A DNA stretch of 64,000 bases from Bathynomus jamesi. Taxonomy: Eukaryota > Arthropoda > Malacostraca > Isopoda > Cirolanidae. Location of the stretch: assembly GCA_023014485.1 (NCBI GenBank), contig JAJOZX010009427.1, positions 1 through 64,000 of the forward strand. Direction: 5' to 3'. Numbering within the stretch: position 1 is the first letter of the stretch; the number at the start of each line of letters is the position of its first letter. Positions 1-11,467 of this stretch are shown here, one piece after another. The position numbers were made by a program, and so were the translations under genes. Below the pieces are notes generated by a model. That model made no database searches. It saw only the letters and a program-made list of their open reading frames with translations, and had not been told where the DNA came from.

Positions 1-1020
1 ACCACCACAACAATCAAAGTTGAAAGTCTTCAAAGAAGTCAAGATGTTTGTCTCAGTACAATACCAGATGAGCCGGGTGTACCTTATTACGTATGGAAGA
101 GAGTGCAGGAGAGCATCTCGCTCTTCACCTGAGTGCAACATGCAGATTACACAGAATCAAACACTGTCTCGCTTGAACGACTTAACACCAAATAAACCTA
201 ATTCTAATTTTAGTCACTGTAGAGCATGATGGCCTAACCATGCATTTGGCTGGCTAAAGAGGACTTTCTCAAGGTAGATGAGGCATCAGTTAAAGATGCA
301 ATTAAATCTTACTTAAGCACATTATTTACACACATCAGCTTAAGGGGATGATATTTACCCACTAACAGCTATACGTACCCATTTTGTAATGTAATCTCAA
401 TAGTGAAGCGTTTATTTCAAAAGCATAGAGGTAAAAATAAGACTCTTAGGCAATAAGTGAACATGAGAGCACTGTGTTGGTCGCAGAGGGCCATGAAAAG
501 ATATAATTATTTGAGAGAGTAGGCAAATTGCTCTTACATATTAAATTTCAAGATAAGTCTTTCCATTCTACAATTAAGTTATACCCTTCAGGAGGCTTCT
601 TATTGCCGCTGAGGAAGTTCAGAGAAAATGATATATGAAGCTAGCTAATAAAAATAAATAAACGAGATTTGCCTGAGATTTGTCTGAGATTGAAGATATC
701 ACAGTTCCTTAATGGTCTTAAATAATGAACTATTGCAGTCAGGATACTTTTGGCTACATTTTATGGGCAGAAGGGGAAAAATGCATCATTACACTGATTT
801 AGAATATAGCTGTATGTTTGATTTGGTGTTAGCACTTCTTTAAATTAATTTGACTGAGTAATATAGCATTGATGGAGTGCGTTTAGAAAATAGTTGCCAG
901 ATTCCCCACACGTAGTTATTGCACAGTCATTATCGCATAAGATATCAAACAGGTAATTCCAGTTATCTTAGTATATACGATATGCTATAGGGTGTGTGTA
1001 TATATATATATATATATATA
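1..1020. other. AT-rich stretch without recognised features
   Basis: No reading frame here resembles a known protein and no inverted repeat or tRNA-like box was found. The stretch ends in a (TA)n tract at about 998-1020 that borders a deleted mariner element. Confidence 0.6.
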
Positions 1021-1412
1021 CACGGGTGTCCCGTAAGTCTGGAACCATAGGGTAAATAAGTAATTCATGTTTTTTCGTTTATGCAAGTGCCCGTGATGTC
1101 TTTGAGTAAGGAAGAACGCATCAGGTAATTCTGCTCGTAGGAATCGGAGTCAGAGGGAGGTCGCTGAGGAATTTAACAGATTGCATCGGACCGCGCGCCG
1201 ATAACACAGCTGTGTCGGCAAACTTGTAGCAAGTTCAGGAACGGGATCCATAGGAGATAAACCACGCAGTGGACCTCCGAGGACATCCACCGACGATGAC
1301 ACAACCGCTACCATCCTCGCTCATTTCACAAACAGTCCCCAAAAGTCTCTTCGCGTTTTTATTGCCGTTTTTATCATTTTGCCCTCTGGTTCCAGACTTA
1401 CAGGACACCCTG
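1021..1412 (+). mobile_element. Internally deleted mariner-type element (about 390 bp)
   Basis: The two ends are inverted repeats sharing GTAAGTCTGGAACCA next to a GGGTGTCC terminus, and both sides are (TA)n. Between them lies the 5' part of a mariner transposase in broken frames: the order of residues (S-K-E-E-R, then EEFNRLH, then KFR, then a Gly-rich linker and a SPKS-like stretch) matches the N-terminal helix-turn-helix half of the DD41D mariner at 38.0 kb. The catalytic half is missing, so this is a non-autonomous deletion derivative. Assigned from the protein remnant and the ends; the lineage within mariner is inferred. Confidence 0.8.
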
Positions 1413-1416
1413 TGTG

Positions 1417-1417
<1 letters not shown>

Positions 1418-1452
<35 letters not shown>
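1418..1452. repeat. (TA)n microsatellite
   Basis: Uninterrupted TA dinucleotides directly downstream of the deleted mariner. Confidence 0.95.
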
Positions 1453-1456
<4 letters not shown>

Positions 1457-1940
1457 GAAAAATGTGCTTTTGCGTAATTAACTATAGCTATGATAGTTAT
1501 GTGTTAAAATGTAGGTTGCCGCCTAGTTTTTATTGCGAAAGAACCAGATGTTTAACTTAAATATTTAATAATAATATTTTCCTTCAGTGTTGAGGAGGTC
1601 CGTTGTTAGGCCTTTAGTTTGGGACCACTACATATTCTGCCTTTCCTATTGTCCCGCGCTGTTTGGCTGGTGATTGGGTTTAGTTTGGGGTTCGGTACCA
1701 CTCGTTGATTTTTCTGCTGATCTCTGTATCCCCCATAATATTGTCTTTGGCAGAGCTGAGAGACACTGACTGAGGCGCATTGTGGTGGAATGGCGGGAGG
1801 GACTCGCGAATGTAAACACAATCAAATCACGGTTAGCTCCATATCACGATCACGAATAAGTGCAGTGCACAATGGTAACAATTAGTAAGTCATGTTAATT
1901 CAGTTGACGACAGTGAACCACGGATAACTGCATGAATAAA

Positions 1941-1966
1941 GTGTGTGTGTGTGTGTGTGTGTGTGT
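1941..1966. repeat. (GT)n microsatellite
   Basis: Thirteen GT dinucleotides in a row. Confidence 0.95.
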
Positions 1967-2292
1967 ATCGAAGCATTTCATAATTCTTTATTGCTGGATA
2001 GGAGGCCCCAATCTTCTACGTTTTTAAAAATGAATTACTCCACCCACCTGCACTCCCAAGATTTTGTCTTTCGTTGCCTGCCAGACACGCTCTGGCCCAG
2101 TCTTCAGGACTTCTTCTTATGGACCTTCAATCGGTTGCAATCTTGGTAAATGTTTCGTAGTTTTATCTCTATTATGCAGTTATTTGGTACATCCTTCTTG
2201 TGGCTGGGGCATTCCAAAGGTAATTGGCATTATATAGGTTTATATCTTCCCTGTATGCACCTTTTCAACATGTTTTGTTACTAAACTTCGTT

Positions 2293-2812
2293 ATGCAACT
2301 CGGTGGTGTAGGGAATAGCATTGCTGATTACGATTTCATTGGTCCCGGGAACGATAACTTGTGACGGCGCGCAGCAAAACCCCGCTGTTCATCCTTCCAC
2401 ACAATTGGTTGGTAGATAAATGGGTACCCTGGGTAGCCTAGTGGTTAAGACGTTGGGTGCTGGTCGTGAGATCGAGTCCGGTAAGGACTTTGTAATTTCT
2501 GACGTCTCGTGGTGGGGCGTACGACTTCTGTTCTTTATACCCCTACGTGATGAAGTACAATTCGTACTGACCATTTGTATATTTTGCTAGTGTCTCTCCT
2601 CACACGATGTTCGCGCTGGTGGCCCCACCTCTAGGCATGGTTTGGTGTATGAGCGAGTTGCTCTCTTGCGCTCTCCACCGCACATAGCCTTGTACACCCC
2701 TCTCATCTGGCGTAATATGCAGTCTGTTTAATTTCCTCATTCCTGCCATATCTCAAGAGCTGAAATTAGTGTACTTGTAACTCCTTGTAACTCTCTCTCT
2801 CTCTCTCTTTCT
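2293..2812 (+). mobile_element. tRNA-derived SINE with CT tail, copy 1
   Basis: The head (2293-2370) has the polymerase III A-box-like run CTCGGTGGTGTAG, and a second tRNA-like unit follows at 2420-2490 (GCCTAGTGGTTAAGACG, then GAGTCC). The same two-unit order occurs at 9.7 kb. A body segment at 2543-2680 is repeated at 8.3 kb. The 3' end at 2778-2812 reads TTGTAACTCC twice and then (CT)n, the same tail as the LINE ending at 26.1 kb. This supports a dimeric tRNA-derived SINE whose 3' end is shared with a LINE. Exact ends are estimated. Confidence 0.65.
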
Positions 2813-3811
2813 AGGGTAAACAGTTTATGACGGAGTGAATTGTTTCCGGGTTTCTATGAACGTATATGTGTAAACGATGGAGGGAGTTGTTTCTATGGAC
2901 GTATATGTGTAAACGACGAGATATACATTGTGTCAGCTGGCTGCTTAAGCCATCTGACTGATTGACACCTTCTAAGCCATCAGTCACTATTTACACGAAG
3001 GTTAAGCTGGTTGTTCCATCACAGAGGAGCTGATCTATGCTCGATTCTTGAAAAACAACTCTCCTTTATGAAATGCTGTTCAGTCTCTACTCTCTACGCT
3101 TAAATTGTTTTGTAAATGAATACTGGAGGTTTTTGGCAACTTTTTTAGTAGCCGCCGTGTTTACTGGTTAGTCTTATGTTTGTTTGAGAAAGTTGATCTT
3201 CTCCATATCCAGTATATAGGTGTAGCTATTTCATTTTTACAGCTTTTAATCAATATTGCCTTCCATTTGCCCGGACCTGCAGCAGAATGTGGTTTCATTC
3301 GTCCTCCATCTTCTGGGTAAAATCAAAGTCTGTTATACACTCTCATTGCCTGAATCACTCCTAGAATAGTTAAAATTAACACGATACATCTCGTCGACAA
3401 TTCATTCTGAATCTTCCTCAGTCCATCTTTCTCCCTTGTCTATGACCCTATATGTGTTAGAAATGTTGAAACCCTGTAACGTAAAAATGTGTTGTATACA
3501 GTAATTCGATGAACAATTAAGAAACCCCTTAAACAAAATTCCATTTTCTTTATAAATATGCATGGAAAACTACATTATTTGTATAGACCATACTAAATGC
3601 ATCTATAAATACTATTTTAACTGTAAGCGTTAGCTTATTACTGTTTCTTAGATAAATTTGTGTATTAAGACGGAGGCTGAATAAATTCGTCTGACATGAA
3701 CGAGGACAATATCTACAAACTATACTTTTCCCTTAATAATACGTACATAATAAAGAAATTAATTACACGGAGAACATCGCTTCTCCATTAAACATATACA
3801 CATTAAATAAA

Positions 3812-3848
3812 TAGCGCAGTCTGGCACCTAATCTTGTGGATTATCTCG

Positions 3849-3882
<34 letters not shown>

Positions 3883-4002
3883 TGCATTCTAACCATTACT
3901 GTGGAAAATATTTTAGCGGTTTCCAATAATTCGAATTAAACTTCGCAAAATGATCAAATAAAAGATTTAATTCATTGCATAGCGCATTCTGGCAACTAAT
4001 CT

Positions 4003-4041
<39 letters not shown>

Positions 4042-4160
4042 CTGCCTTCTAAACACTATATTGTAAAATCGCGATGAAATTTGCCCAACACTGCGATGAT
4101 TCGTTCGACAAATTGTGCAAATAACAGAATTACTCAATGCATTTTGACATCTAATCTCAT
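3812..4160 (+). repeat. Tandem repeat of about 165 bp, each unit holding a (TA)n tract
   Basis: Units begin with TAGCGCA(G/T)TCTGGCA at 3812 and 3980, and a diverged third begins near 4139. Each of the first two carries CTAATCTTGTG, then a TA tract of different length, then ACTGC(A/C)TTCTAA. The third unit is partial. Confidence 0.75.
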
Positions 4161-4786
4161 CGGAATATAGTTTTTAATCCCAATCAAACTAAAGGTACTG
4201 ATTTACCCCTGCCCTCTTTTCCTTTTAAGTGTGTTAGCTTATCCTAGTTAATTGTAGGCCTATCAGACTCAGCCATAATTATGAAAAAGAAAATATGCGT
4301 GGAAATGATGAAAGCGAAAGTATGAGAATGAATTTAAATATTCATAGTTAATAATTGTCCAAGTGACTGAAAATATGTAAGATTTTGTTTAAAGTAAATA
4401 AAGCCTCATAAATTTCTTAATCGTAATATGTTTTTAGGAGAAAATAAAGAAAAATTGTATATGTGTATAATGTGTGCCCTTTTAATTCGTTCGAAGTTAT
4501 TAACAAATTGGAAACATGAAATGTTAAGAAGATATTTTCAAGATAGACCATATCATCCGTTTATATTGTGGTTTAGGGTTCTTTAATCAAAGAATGACTG
4601 CCCCATTGCACAGGTTTCTTCCAGAAAGGGGGGAGAGAAATGGAGAGAGATGAGGAGCGAGATTGAGGCGTCCTAAACTGGAATATAATTTTGAAAAATT
4701 ATGGATAGAGAAAGGGTCTGTTTAGCAATTAACAATATTATTTTGCAAATTGCATTATCGTCATCATCATTATTTTTATATATATA

Positions 4787-5600
4787 CACAGACCGTGCAT
4801 GGAACAAGGAACTCTTCTAGGATAATTAAATCCACTATAGCCCGAATAAGTAATGGTAAATGACAAATACTATAGTTTTTCTTTTTCATGATGCTAGCCT
4901 GACGTGGGCAACGGGTCACTCGCAAAGAGGTCCCAAAAATATAGCTTCCCTCACCAGCTATCTGCAAAGCAGATAGGATCCAGCTTTGGAACAGGATCTA
5001 GGGTTTAAAGCAACCTAGCCCAGCTACATTTAGAACCTCAATATAAGCAAAAGACTCGCTGCCTCACGTCAGATTGAATACATCAAAGAAAAAGCGGTAC
5101 CTATTATATTTTTAGCCAAAAACCAAAACTTAAACCTCAACTGGCAGAATTGAGCGTCCACTTTTGAAGGCATATAACATGTCCGTTTCAAGATGGGAAT
5201 GAACTCAGAATGGTTCCCTGAGGTTTTGTATGATACACACAGACCGTGCATGGAACAAGGAACTCTTCTAGGATAATTAAATCCACTATCCACTATCCAC
5301 AGCTATAAGTGTAGCTGGGCTAGGTTGCTTTAAACCCTAGATCCTGTCTCAAAGCTGGATCCTACCTGCTTTGCAGATAGCTGGTGAGGGAAGTTATATT
5401 TTTGGGACCTCTTTGCGAGTGACCGGTTGCCCACGTCGGGTTAGCATAATGAAAAAGAAAAACTATAGTATTTGTCATTTACCATTACTTATTCGGACTA
5501 TAGTGGATTTAATTATCCTAGAAGAGTTACTTGTTCCATGCACGGTCTGTGTGCATCATAAAAAAACTCAGGAACCATTCTGAGTTCATTCCCATATATA
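4787..5600. mobile_element. Fold-back element with about 250-bp inverted arms
   Basis: The left arm (about 4787-5035) begins ACACAGACCGTGCATGGAAC and is repeated in inverse orientation, with few differences, at about 5309-5560. A third copy of the arm end lies inside the spacer at about 5226-5290, itself inverted relative to 5500-5600, so two palindromes are nested. There is no credible protein: reading frames of about 63-70 residues on the two arms are the same sequence read twice. No target duplication was seen because the flanks are TA-rich. Confidence 0.75.
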
Positions 5601-5853
5601 CATATATATAAATATATGTTTAGCGTTTTTAGAATCAGGTAAAACTGAAAATAAATTAGAGATGGAGAGGGCTGAGGAGAAATATAGAAATGCTTTAAAA
5701 CTGGAAATAACTATTAAAATCAATTGCCTGTGAAGGCTTGACAATTGTCGTAGATGTAAAGTTTATGACATCCGTCGAAATGAAAAAGGAAAAATCATCT
5801 GTGCGTGAAGGCTCCCCTACCGTACTATGTACTGGGGTATTAGGACCTCACCT

Positions 5854-5908
5854 GTATATCTTCGATTGTCGGAAAAGGAAGGGTTTTTAGTGACAATCGA
5901 AGATATAC
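5854..5908. repeat. Perfect 17-bp inverted repeat (hairpin)
   Basis: GTATATCTTCGATTGTC at 5854-5870 is exactly complementary to 5892-5908, with a 21-base loop. It could be a remnant of a small inverted-repeat element; no function is implied. Confidence 0.8.
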
Positions 5909-6383
5909 TTGGAAATTCGGGTAAAATTTGCGTATGTTTGAGAGAAACACTAAACTGAAAAATCAATTGTCCGTGAAGCCTGGACGCATCATATACGTGT
6001 GAGTTTAATCTTTATGATGCCGAGAGAGTAGAAATAAGGTTCCGGCAAAGGGAGGATTATTATCGATATTATAATTCCGTTGTTGTCTTTCGACAACAAA
6101 ATTTGTTTATGTTACAACGGACTTTTACCCGAATGCCAGTTACATACAATTCGCCGCCAATAAAAAAAAAATTAATGAAAGAAATTTATGAAACCATGAA
6201 ATTATTAAAAATTATTTTTATTAGTTACTCCTTAATTGATAGCTTCAGAGAACAGAAGTTCTTAAAGAAACTACGATATAGAAAAAGTAGGAGTAACATT
6301 TAAATTCAAATTGCGATTTCGGTGCTGTTAAAATATAAAAATAGAATGTGTATATATACGGTTATAACTTATACGGATATACA

Positions 6384-6450
6384 ATGCATCTCGGCGGTGT
6401 AGTGGTTAGCATTGCTGAGAGAGGAGCCCAGGTTCGTGGGAGGAAGATAA
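6384..6450 (+). mobile_element. tRNA-derived SINE head, truncated copy
   Basis: Contains CTCGGCGGTGTAGTGG, then TTAGCATTGCTGAG and CCCAGGTTCGTGGG, matching the first tRNA-like unit of the SINE copies at 2.3 and 9.7 kb. No body or tail follows. Confidence 0.6.
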
Positions 6451-6531
6451 AGGTTAACCTAGGTACTAATAATGTTTCGACTTTTTAATATAATCTTTTT
6501 TAATGTTCAGCGGCACTAAAATTGTTATCTC

Positions 6532-7506
6532 GGTTAATATTTGGCTGGACACAGGGGCTAACGAGAAATGAGAAGTTGTGTTTCCCTAGCACTATTTTTC
6601 ATGCTCTTTACGATAGTACTAATCATTTTTTGTGGAAATGCAAGATTATAGAAAAAATTACAAGTTACATTTTTATAGTGAATATTTCCTGTTTTGACTA
6701 TAATGTACTTTTTTTCATAAAATATTTTTCCTGATTGGGCTGTTTTTTCGTTACTCTGCGACTTAATTAGTTGGTTGGTTTCTGTTCTGTCTATTTTTTT
6801 TTCTAATTGGATTTAGTTTGGTCGTGTTTGTGATAGGATTATGACGTGCTGTTCGTGTGGTTTCTGACTTTGAGAACTTGATTCGTCATGTGCCCTAGAT
6901 GAAGAGAAAGCATTGGATGTTTTTATCAATTACGGCGTTATTCTCTCATCCTTAACTTGCCTGAAATGTGACGAGTGCCTAATACGAAGAGGTCAGAAGA
7001 TATTTAGGTGAAATAACCAATATTAACTTGTTAGGCCAACTGAATGCCAGGTTAGGCCAACTGAATGCCCGGTTAGGTCAACTGAATGCCCGGTTAGGTC
7101 AACTGTACACCTTTGATGATTGGTTAGGTTAAGTAATGATATTTTCGTTAGTTTAAACGAAAATGACATGGTCTGAAGTTGAAATAAAAAATACATTTTC
7201 CTAGTGTATTTTGGTGTGCTCTGTGGTTAGGTTAGGTTGGTTAGGTTAGTTAATTTAGTTAGGGTAGCTAGTTTTTTATCATAATTACATTTTCCTGGTG
7301 TAGTTTTCTCTGCTTTGTTGGAATTTGACACACATTTCTTGTGCAAATGAGTAGAAACACTCCGTATTTTGGAATGGAAAAAAAAATAGTTTCTATTCAT
7401 TTGCACAAGAAATGGGTATCAGATTCGAACAAAGCAGAGAAAACTACACTAGAAAAATGTAATTTTGATAAAAAATGTAGCCCCTGTGTCCAGCCAAATA
7501 TTTACC
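6532..7506. mobile_element. 975-bp non-autonomous DNA element with 8-bp target duplication
   Basis: The ends are inverted repeats of about 29 bp starting GGTWAATATTTGGCTGGACA. The flanking 8 bases GTTATCTC are identical at 6524-6531 and 7507-7514, which marks a transposition target duplication. The inside has further fold-back symmetry (7270-7360 against 7395-7480) and a short tandem array, but no transposase. The duplication length and the GG terminus fit a Mutator-like element; hAT-type ends would normally start CA, so that is less likely. The superfamily is an inference. Confidence 0.8.
7029..7110. repeat. Short tandem array, 21-22 bp unit
   Basis: About four copies of GTTAGG(C/T)CAACTGAATGCC. 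It lies inside the 975-bp element, close to dispersed GTTAGGTTAG words at 7230-7262 that resemble the arthropod telomere motif. Confidence 0.85.
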
Positions 7507-7915
7507 GTTATCTCATAAAACAAAATTACACACTACACCTTTCAAGTCTGTCATTTGGTATTTTATAAATCTTTCCAGAACTCGTTAAAATCATTCACGT
7601 TAAAAGTAAATGGGGAAACTAACAACTCTTGAACAGATAAAAAGACAACGATACCTTTTACTTGCCTTCCCAGCTCTTAATATCCGATACTGGCAAATGT
7701 TACTAATTTTATGCGTCAGAGTTGAGATGCTTATGTAACTATGGTTCTGGCGAGATGCTTTTAGTTTATTAATTAGGCAAAACCGTGTACAATAAATGGT
7801 TAGTCTCTGGTCTGACTCTTGACTTTTTTCTATTGAAACGTTGAGAGAGTTCTAGTGAATATTTCTTTTTTTGGTCTTCGACGCATGTAATGTGAGCTCT
7901 CAAAGATTTGTTAGT

Positions 7916-7916
<1 letters not shown>

Positions 7917-7962
<46 letters not shown>

Positions 7963-7988
7963 ATAATATATATATATATATATATACA

Positions 7989-8051
<63 letters not shown>
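7917..8051. repeat. Compound (TA)n / (TG)n microsatellite
   Basis: Long TA runs interrupted by a TG block at about 7946-7962 and by TACAGTA. Apparent Ile-Tyr repeat proteins on both strands are translations of this tract, not genes. Confidence 0.95.
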
Positions 8052-8054
<3 letters not shown>

Positions 8055-8299
8055 TACACTGTATATTATTTTTTAATATATATATTCCTCGTTTGTATTT
8101 CTTATATTATCGAATGTATATTTCATGAAACTAATTCCAATAATTCGTCTAAATAAACAGAATGATGTAATGATGTTTTATTTAGTTCTTTTGCTTGTAA
8201 AAAATATTATTATTTAATTACGCCAAATGGCCGCCTTCTAAGCAGACTGACGGATGTCCGCACGTGTGTGTGTACAATAATAAGAGTTTCGCTGATTGT

Positions 8300-8500
8300 A
8301 AAATACGTGATGAAGAACAATTCGTACTTGCTAATGTCTCTCTTCACATGAAGGTCAAGTTGGGGCCCCCGCCTCTAGGCTTGGTGGAGGAGCGAGTTGC
8401 TCTCTACCTGGGTTCGAGAACCGGTGATGGTAGGCGACGTGTAAACTAATCTTCCTTTTAAACGATGGAGGGAATTCTTTCTGTTTACATAATTGTTGTG
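8300..8500 (+). mobile_element. SINE body fragment
   Basis: Shares TACGTGATGAAG, ACAATTCGTACT, CCTCTAGGC and GAGCGAGTTGCTCTC in the same order with the SINE at 2543-2680, and the later AACGATGGAGGGA is shared with 2874-2890. The tRNA-like head is absent. Confidence 0.6.
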
Positions 8501-8654
8501 TGTGCGCTTTTTGTACTAATTAGTAATTTCTGTAATAAATTATCAATATTATTTTTCACAAGATGCTTCCTTTATTTTCGGTAAACCGTCTTATTCCGTT
8601 CCCTGTAATATTCAGAAATCATGCATAAATGGTATATATATATATATATATATA

Positions 8655-9561
8655 CAGGGCGTCCCAAAAAAATGTATACACACTTTAACAGCTGATAGCT
8701 CAATTGATGTTTCTTTCTTTCCAAGTTAAACCCATTAGAATTAATAATGGCAGTCAGACTAAGCTTTGAACAAAGGAAATTCATTCTAAAATGCTACTGG
8801 AAGAGTGAAAACGCAGTTGAAGTGCAAAGACAGTTTAGGAGGGAGTTTCAAACAGATCCACCAACGCGACTTACCAACCATCACTCGAATTAGAGATAAG
8901 TTTGAAGCCGATGGAACTGTTCAGAATGTCCACAAGAAGCGTTCCGGAAGACCACGGACATCGACAAGCCCCACAAAGCAAGAAAGAGTACTGGAAACGT
9001 ATCACCAAAGTCCAAGAAAATCTGTGCGGCAAGCGAGTCGTGAGGTAGGAATTTCAGAATCGTCTGTCCAACGCATTTTGAAGCGCTGTCAATGGAAAAG
9101 TTACATTCCAAGATTAGTCCATGCTATTAATGAAGATGATGATCCAAACCGAAGAGTGGAGTATTGCGAGTGGTACTTGGCACGATGTGGATTGGATTGG
9201 ACGAAGGGGTTTCGTAGAATACCCTCCGCGTTCACCAGACCTCACACCACTAGACTTTTTTTTATGGGGATACTTAAAAGACAAAGTCTACGCTATAAAA
9301 CCTGCAACAGTCGCTGAATTGAGAGCAGCCATTGAACGAGAATGCACACAAATACCAAACGAAATGTTTCGTGATGTTTGCGATTCCATTGCTTCGCGTT
9401 ATCAGCAGTGCCTGGACCAGAACGGACGTCAGTTTGAAAACAGGCGTTGACAAAACAATTAAATAATGTCTGTAGATTCTATTACATTTTGAAAATGAAA
9501 TGTATTTAATAAACACTGCCTTGATAATTATTTAAAGTGTGTATACATTTTTTTGGGGACG

Positions 9562-9566
<5 letters not shown>
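8655..9566 (+). mobile_element. Mariner-type element with internal deletion
   Basis: Inverted termini begin AGGGCGTCCC and continue to AAAAAAATGTATACACACTT on both ends, and both flanks are (TA)n. At 911 bp it is several hundred bases shorter than a complete mariner; the deletion removes the first two catalytic regions of its transposase. Confidence 0.9.
8747..9450 (+). pseudogene. Mariner transposase, internally deleted
   Basis: The likely start is the ATG at 8747 ([19 protein letters not shown]). The frame shifts once near 8870 and continues with a helix-turn-helix region ([13 protein letters not shown], then the linker KRSGRPRTS, then [19 protein letters not shown]). After CEWYLA (about 9180) the sequence jumps directly to WIGRRG and the C-terminal motif [20 protein letters not shown] in another frame. 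The first catalytic Asp (SDE) and the second (QDGAPPH) are therefore lost, and the protein cannot be catalytic. The C-terminal motif resembles that of the DD41D copies at 38 and 53 kb. Confidence 0.85.
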
Positions 9567-9610
<44 letters not shown>

Positions 9611-9668
9611 GGGGTTTACGCCATCTCTAGATATCTGTGGCCAATTCCTCTGAAACAATATATTATAT

Positions 9669-9704
<36 letters not shown>

Positions 9705-9705
9705 G
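9567..9705. repeat. (TA)n microsatellites around a short spacer
   Basis: TA tracts at about 9566-9607 and 9661-9703 are separated by about 50 bases of unique sequence. Confidence 0.9.
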
Positions 9706-9960
9706 GGGATGCGCCTCGGTGGTGTAGTGGTTAGCGTCGCTGACTACGAATCCATCGGCCCCGGGTTCCAGACCGCACGGCAGCCGGCGCGCAGCAAAAC
9801 ACAGCTGTTCATCCTTCCACACAATAAAGAATGTGGTTGGTAGATAAATGGGTACCGTAGGTGGCCTAGTGGTTGAGACGCTGGGCTGCTGATGGGGAGT
9901 GGTTCGGATTCCACGTTAAGCTGTAGGTCTAAGCTGGAGTGAAAAACTTGAGTCAGAATG
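9706..9960 (+). mobile_element. Dimeric tRNA-derived SINE, copy 2
   Basis: The first tRNA-like unit (9712-9780) has GGTGGTGTAGTGGTTAGCG and a B-box-like GGGTTCCAGACC. The second (9848-9920) has GCCTAGTGGTTGAGACGC and GGTTCGGATTCC. The order and spacing match the copy at 2.3 kb. Directly after the second B box comes ACGTTAAGCTGTAGG, a block that also follows the 5S-derived SINEs at 22.2, 29.4 and 36.7 kb. Confidence 0.75.
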
Positions 9961-9993
9961 AACAATTCGGGCGGAAGCTAACCAAAGGTATAT

Positions 9994-10012
9994 GAGAGAG
10001 AGAGAGAGAGAG

Positions 10013-10067
<55 letters not shown>
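9994..10067. repeat. (GA)n(TA)n compound microsatellite
   Basis: A GA run at about 9994-10017 changes directly into TA dinucleotides. Confidence 0.95.
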
Positions 10068-10070
<3 letters not shown>

Positions 10071-10148
10071 TTGTGTGTAATATTTTATGGGCGTATAGGC
10101 TGGGATGAAGTCTTAATATGCGCTTGGCTCCTGTCAAGCGAACACCTC

Positions 10149-10960
10149 TCTTCCTCTATCTCCTCCTCCTCTCTCTTAGGTTAGGTAATAGGATCCCCCT
10201 TTGGGGGGCTGAGGCCGTCCCACTTTCTTCCCCAAAGAGGTCTCCCACAGCTTGCTGGGGGAGTTCATTGCAACTTGGGGGATAACCCCTACCCCATAGT
10301 TGCATAACCCATTGTTGCATAACCTCTTGCAACATTTCCCATTGTTGCATAACATCTTACACCATTCCCCTTTGCAACATTGATCAACATTCTCAATTGC
10401 ATTGCACTCTCTCCCTTTGCGGTCATATTACTCTCGCGCACTCACTCTTCATATATTCAATTCTTAGTTTATTGCTAAATTTTAAGACAATTTTGTTTTT
10501 CCTTTGAACATTTAGGTTCAATTATTATTTTAGGATTAATATCAGAGGCCGCTTTAATAATAGCGGGTGAGAATTCACTTTTATTAGAAAATTCTCACGT
10601 CATTACCAGGTTTTACGGTTACCTTACTCCGATCAGAGATCTTTTGCTTTAGATTTTCCTCATTAAGAACTGAACACTTTGATATTTAACGAGAACTTTT
10701 TTCCCCTTTTTAAAGTTTCTAATCGTTTTAAAGAGGTTCCTCTTATAAATAATTAAATATTCGCTGACGGATATTCTTGGTTTGGCCAAGACGCACTCGC
10801 TTACGAATTCTGGAGGCGTCGATAAAATCCATTGGTTTAACATTTATTCGAAGATTCCTTCGGCAGGTATTTCTGGTTCACTAATTACCATGACATTCTT
10901 GTACTGGGTTTGTTGGAAGGGTTCCATTCGTTCTTTTGGTTCCTCCGTTTTCTTTTGCAG
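10149..10960. other. Intergenic; short repeated words only
   Basis: At 10297-10352 the word TTGTTGCATAAC or ATAGTTGCATAAC occurs three times. The rest is AT-rich sequence with no recognisable coding or element ends. Confidence 0.5.
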
Positions 10961-10962
10961 TT

Positions 10963-10965
<3 letters not shown>

Positions 10966-11002
<37 letters not shown>
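10966..11002. repeat. (CT)n microsatellite
   Basis: Uninterrupted CT dinucleotides. Ser-Leu repeat reading frames here are translation artefacts. Confidence 0.95.
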
Positions 11003-11007
<5 letters not shown>

Positions 11008-11140
11008 CCCTTCATTCTCTTTATTAGCCTTCCTCTTTTTCATTTAAAAGGCTTACTTGTTCAACGCGTTTCTGAACTTCCTCAATATTCTCAGAACTGT
11101 TCGATGAAAAGCTTTATTAGAACCTAATATAGGCATAGAT

Positions 11141-11331
11141 CAGGGGTCACCAACCTGAGCGGTAGCGCCCACTAGTGGGCTCACATTAAAGGTAATTAAA
11201 CATTTATTTCATTATTTATTTTATCGATTATGTTAATTTATTCTTTTTGATCTAAGGTGGGCGATAAGCTTTTTAATTTTCAAAAAATTGTAAAAGTGGG
11301 CGGTGAACAAAAAAAAGGTTGGTGACCCTTG
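11141..11331. mobile_element. hAT MITE 1 (191 bp)
   Basis: The ends are inverted repeats starting CA(G/A)GGGTCACCAACCT. The flanking octamers GCATAGAT (11133-11140) and GTATAGAT (11332-11339) differ by one base and represent the target duplication. The internal GCCCACTAGTGGGC palindrome is shared with the MITE at 20.3 kb. Confidence 0.88.
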
Positions 11332-11467
11332 GTATAGATTACACCAGTACACATTTGAAAACTTGTCGATCGATTTTTACAAACTAGTTGGTGATTCTAT
11401 ATAATTTGAGTGCGCTGATCTCAAAAATATAGTTAGTTTTTCCCTATCACGTATGGTTTTCTTACTA

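Noticed and set aside
7029..7110. CRISPR-like array
   Set aside because: Units are contiguous 21-22 bp repeats without unique spacers, in a eukaryotic element.
7769..8156. Proteins made of Ile-Tyr repeats on both strands
   Set aside because: They are translations of (TA)n and (TG)n microsatellites in every frame; the same applies to Ser-Leu and Arg-Glu repeat frames at 10970, 24713, 28881 and 52561.
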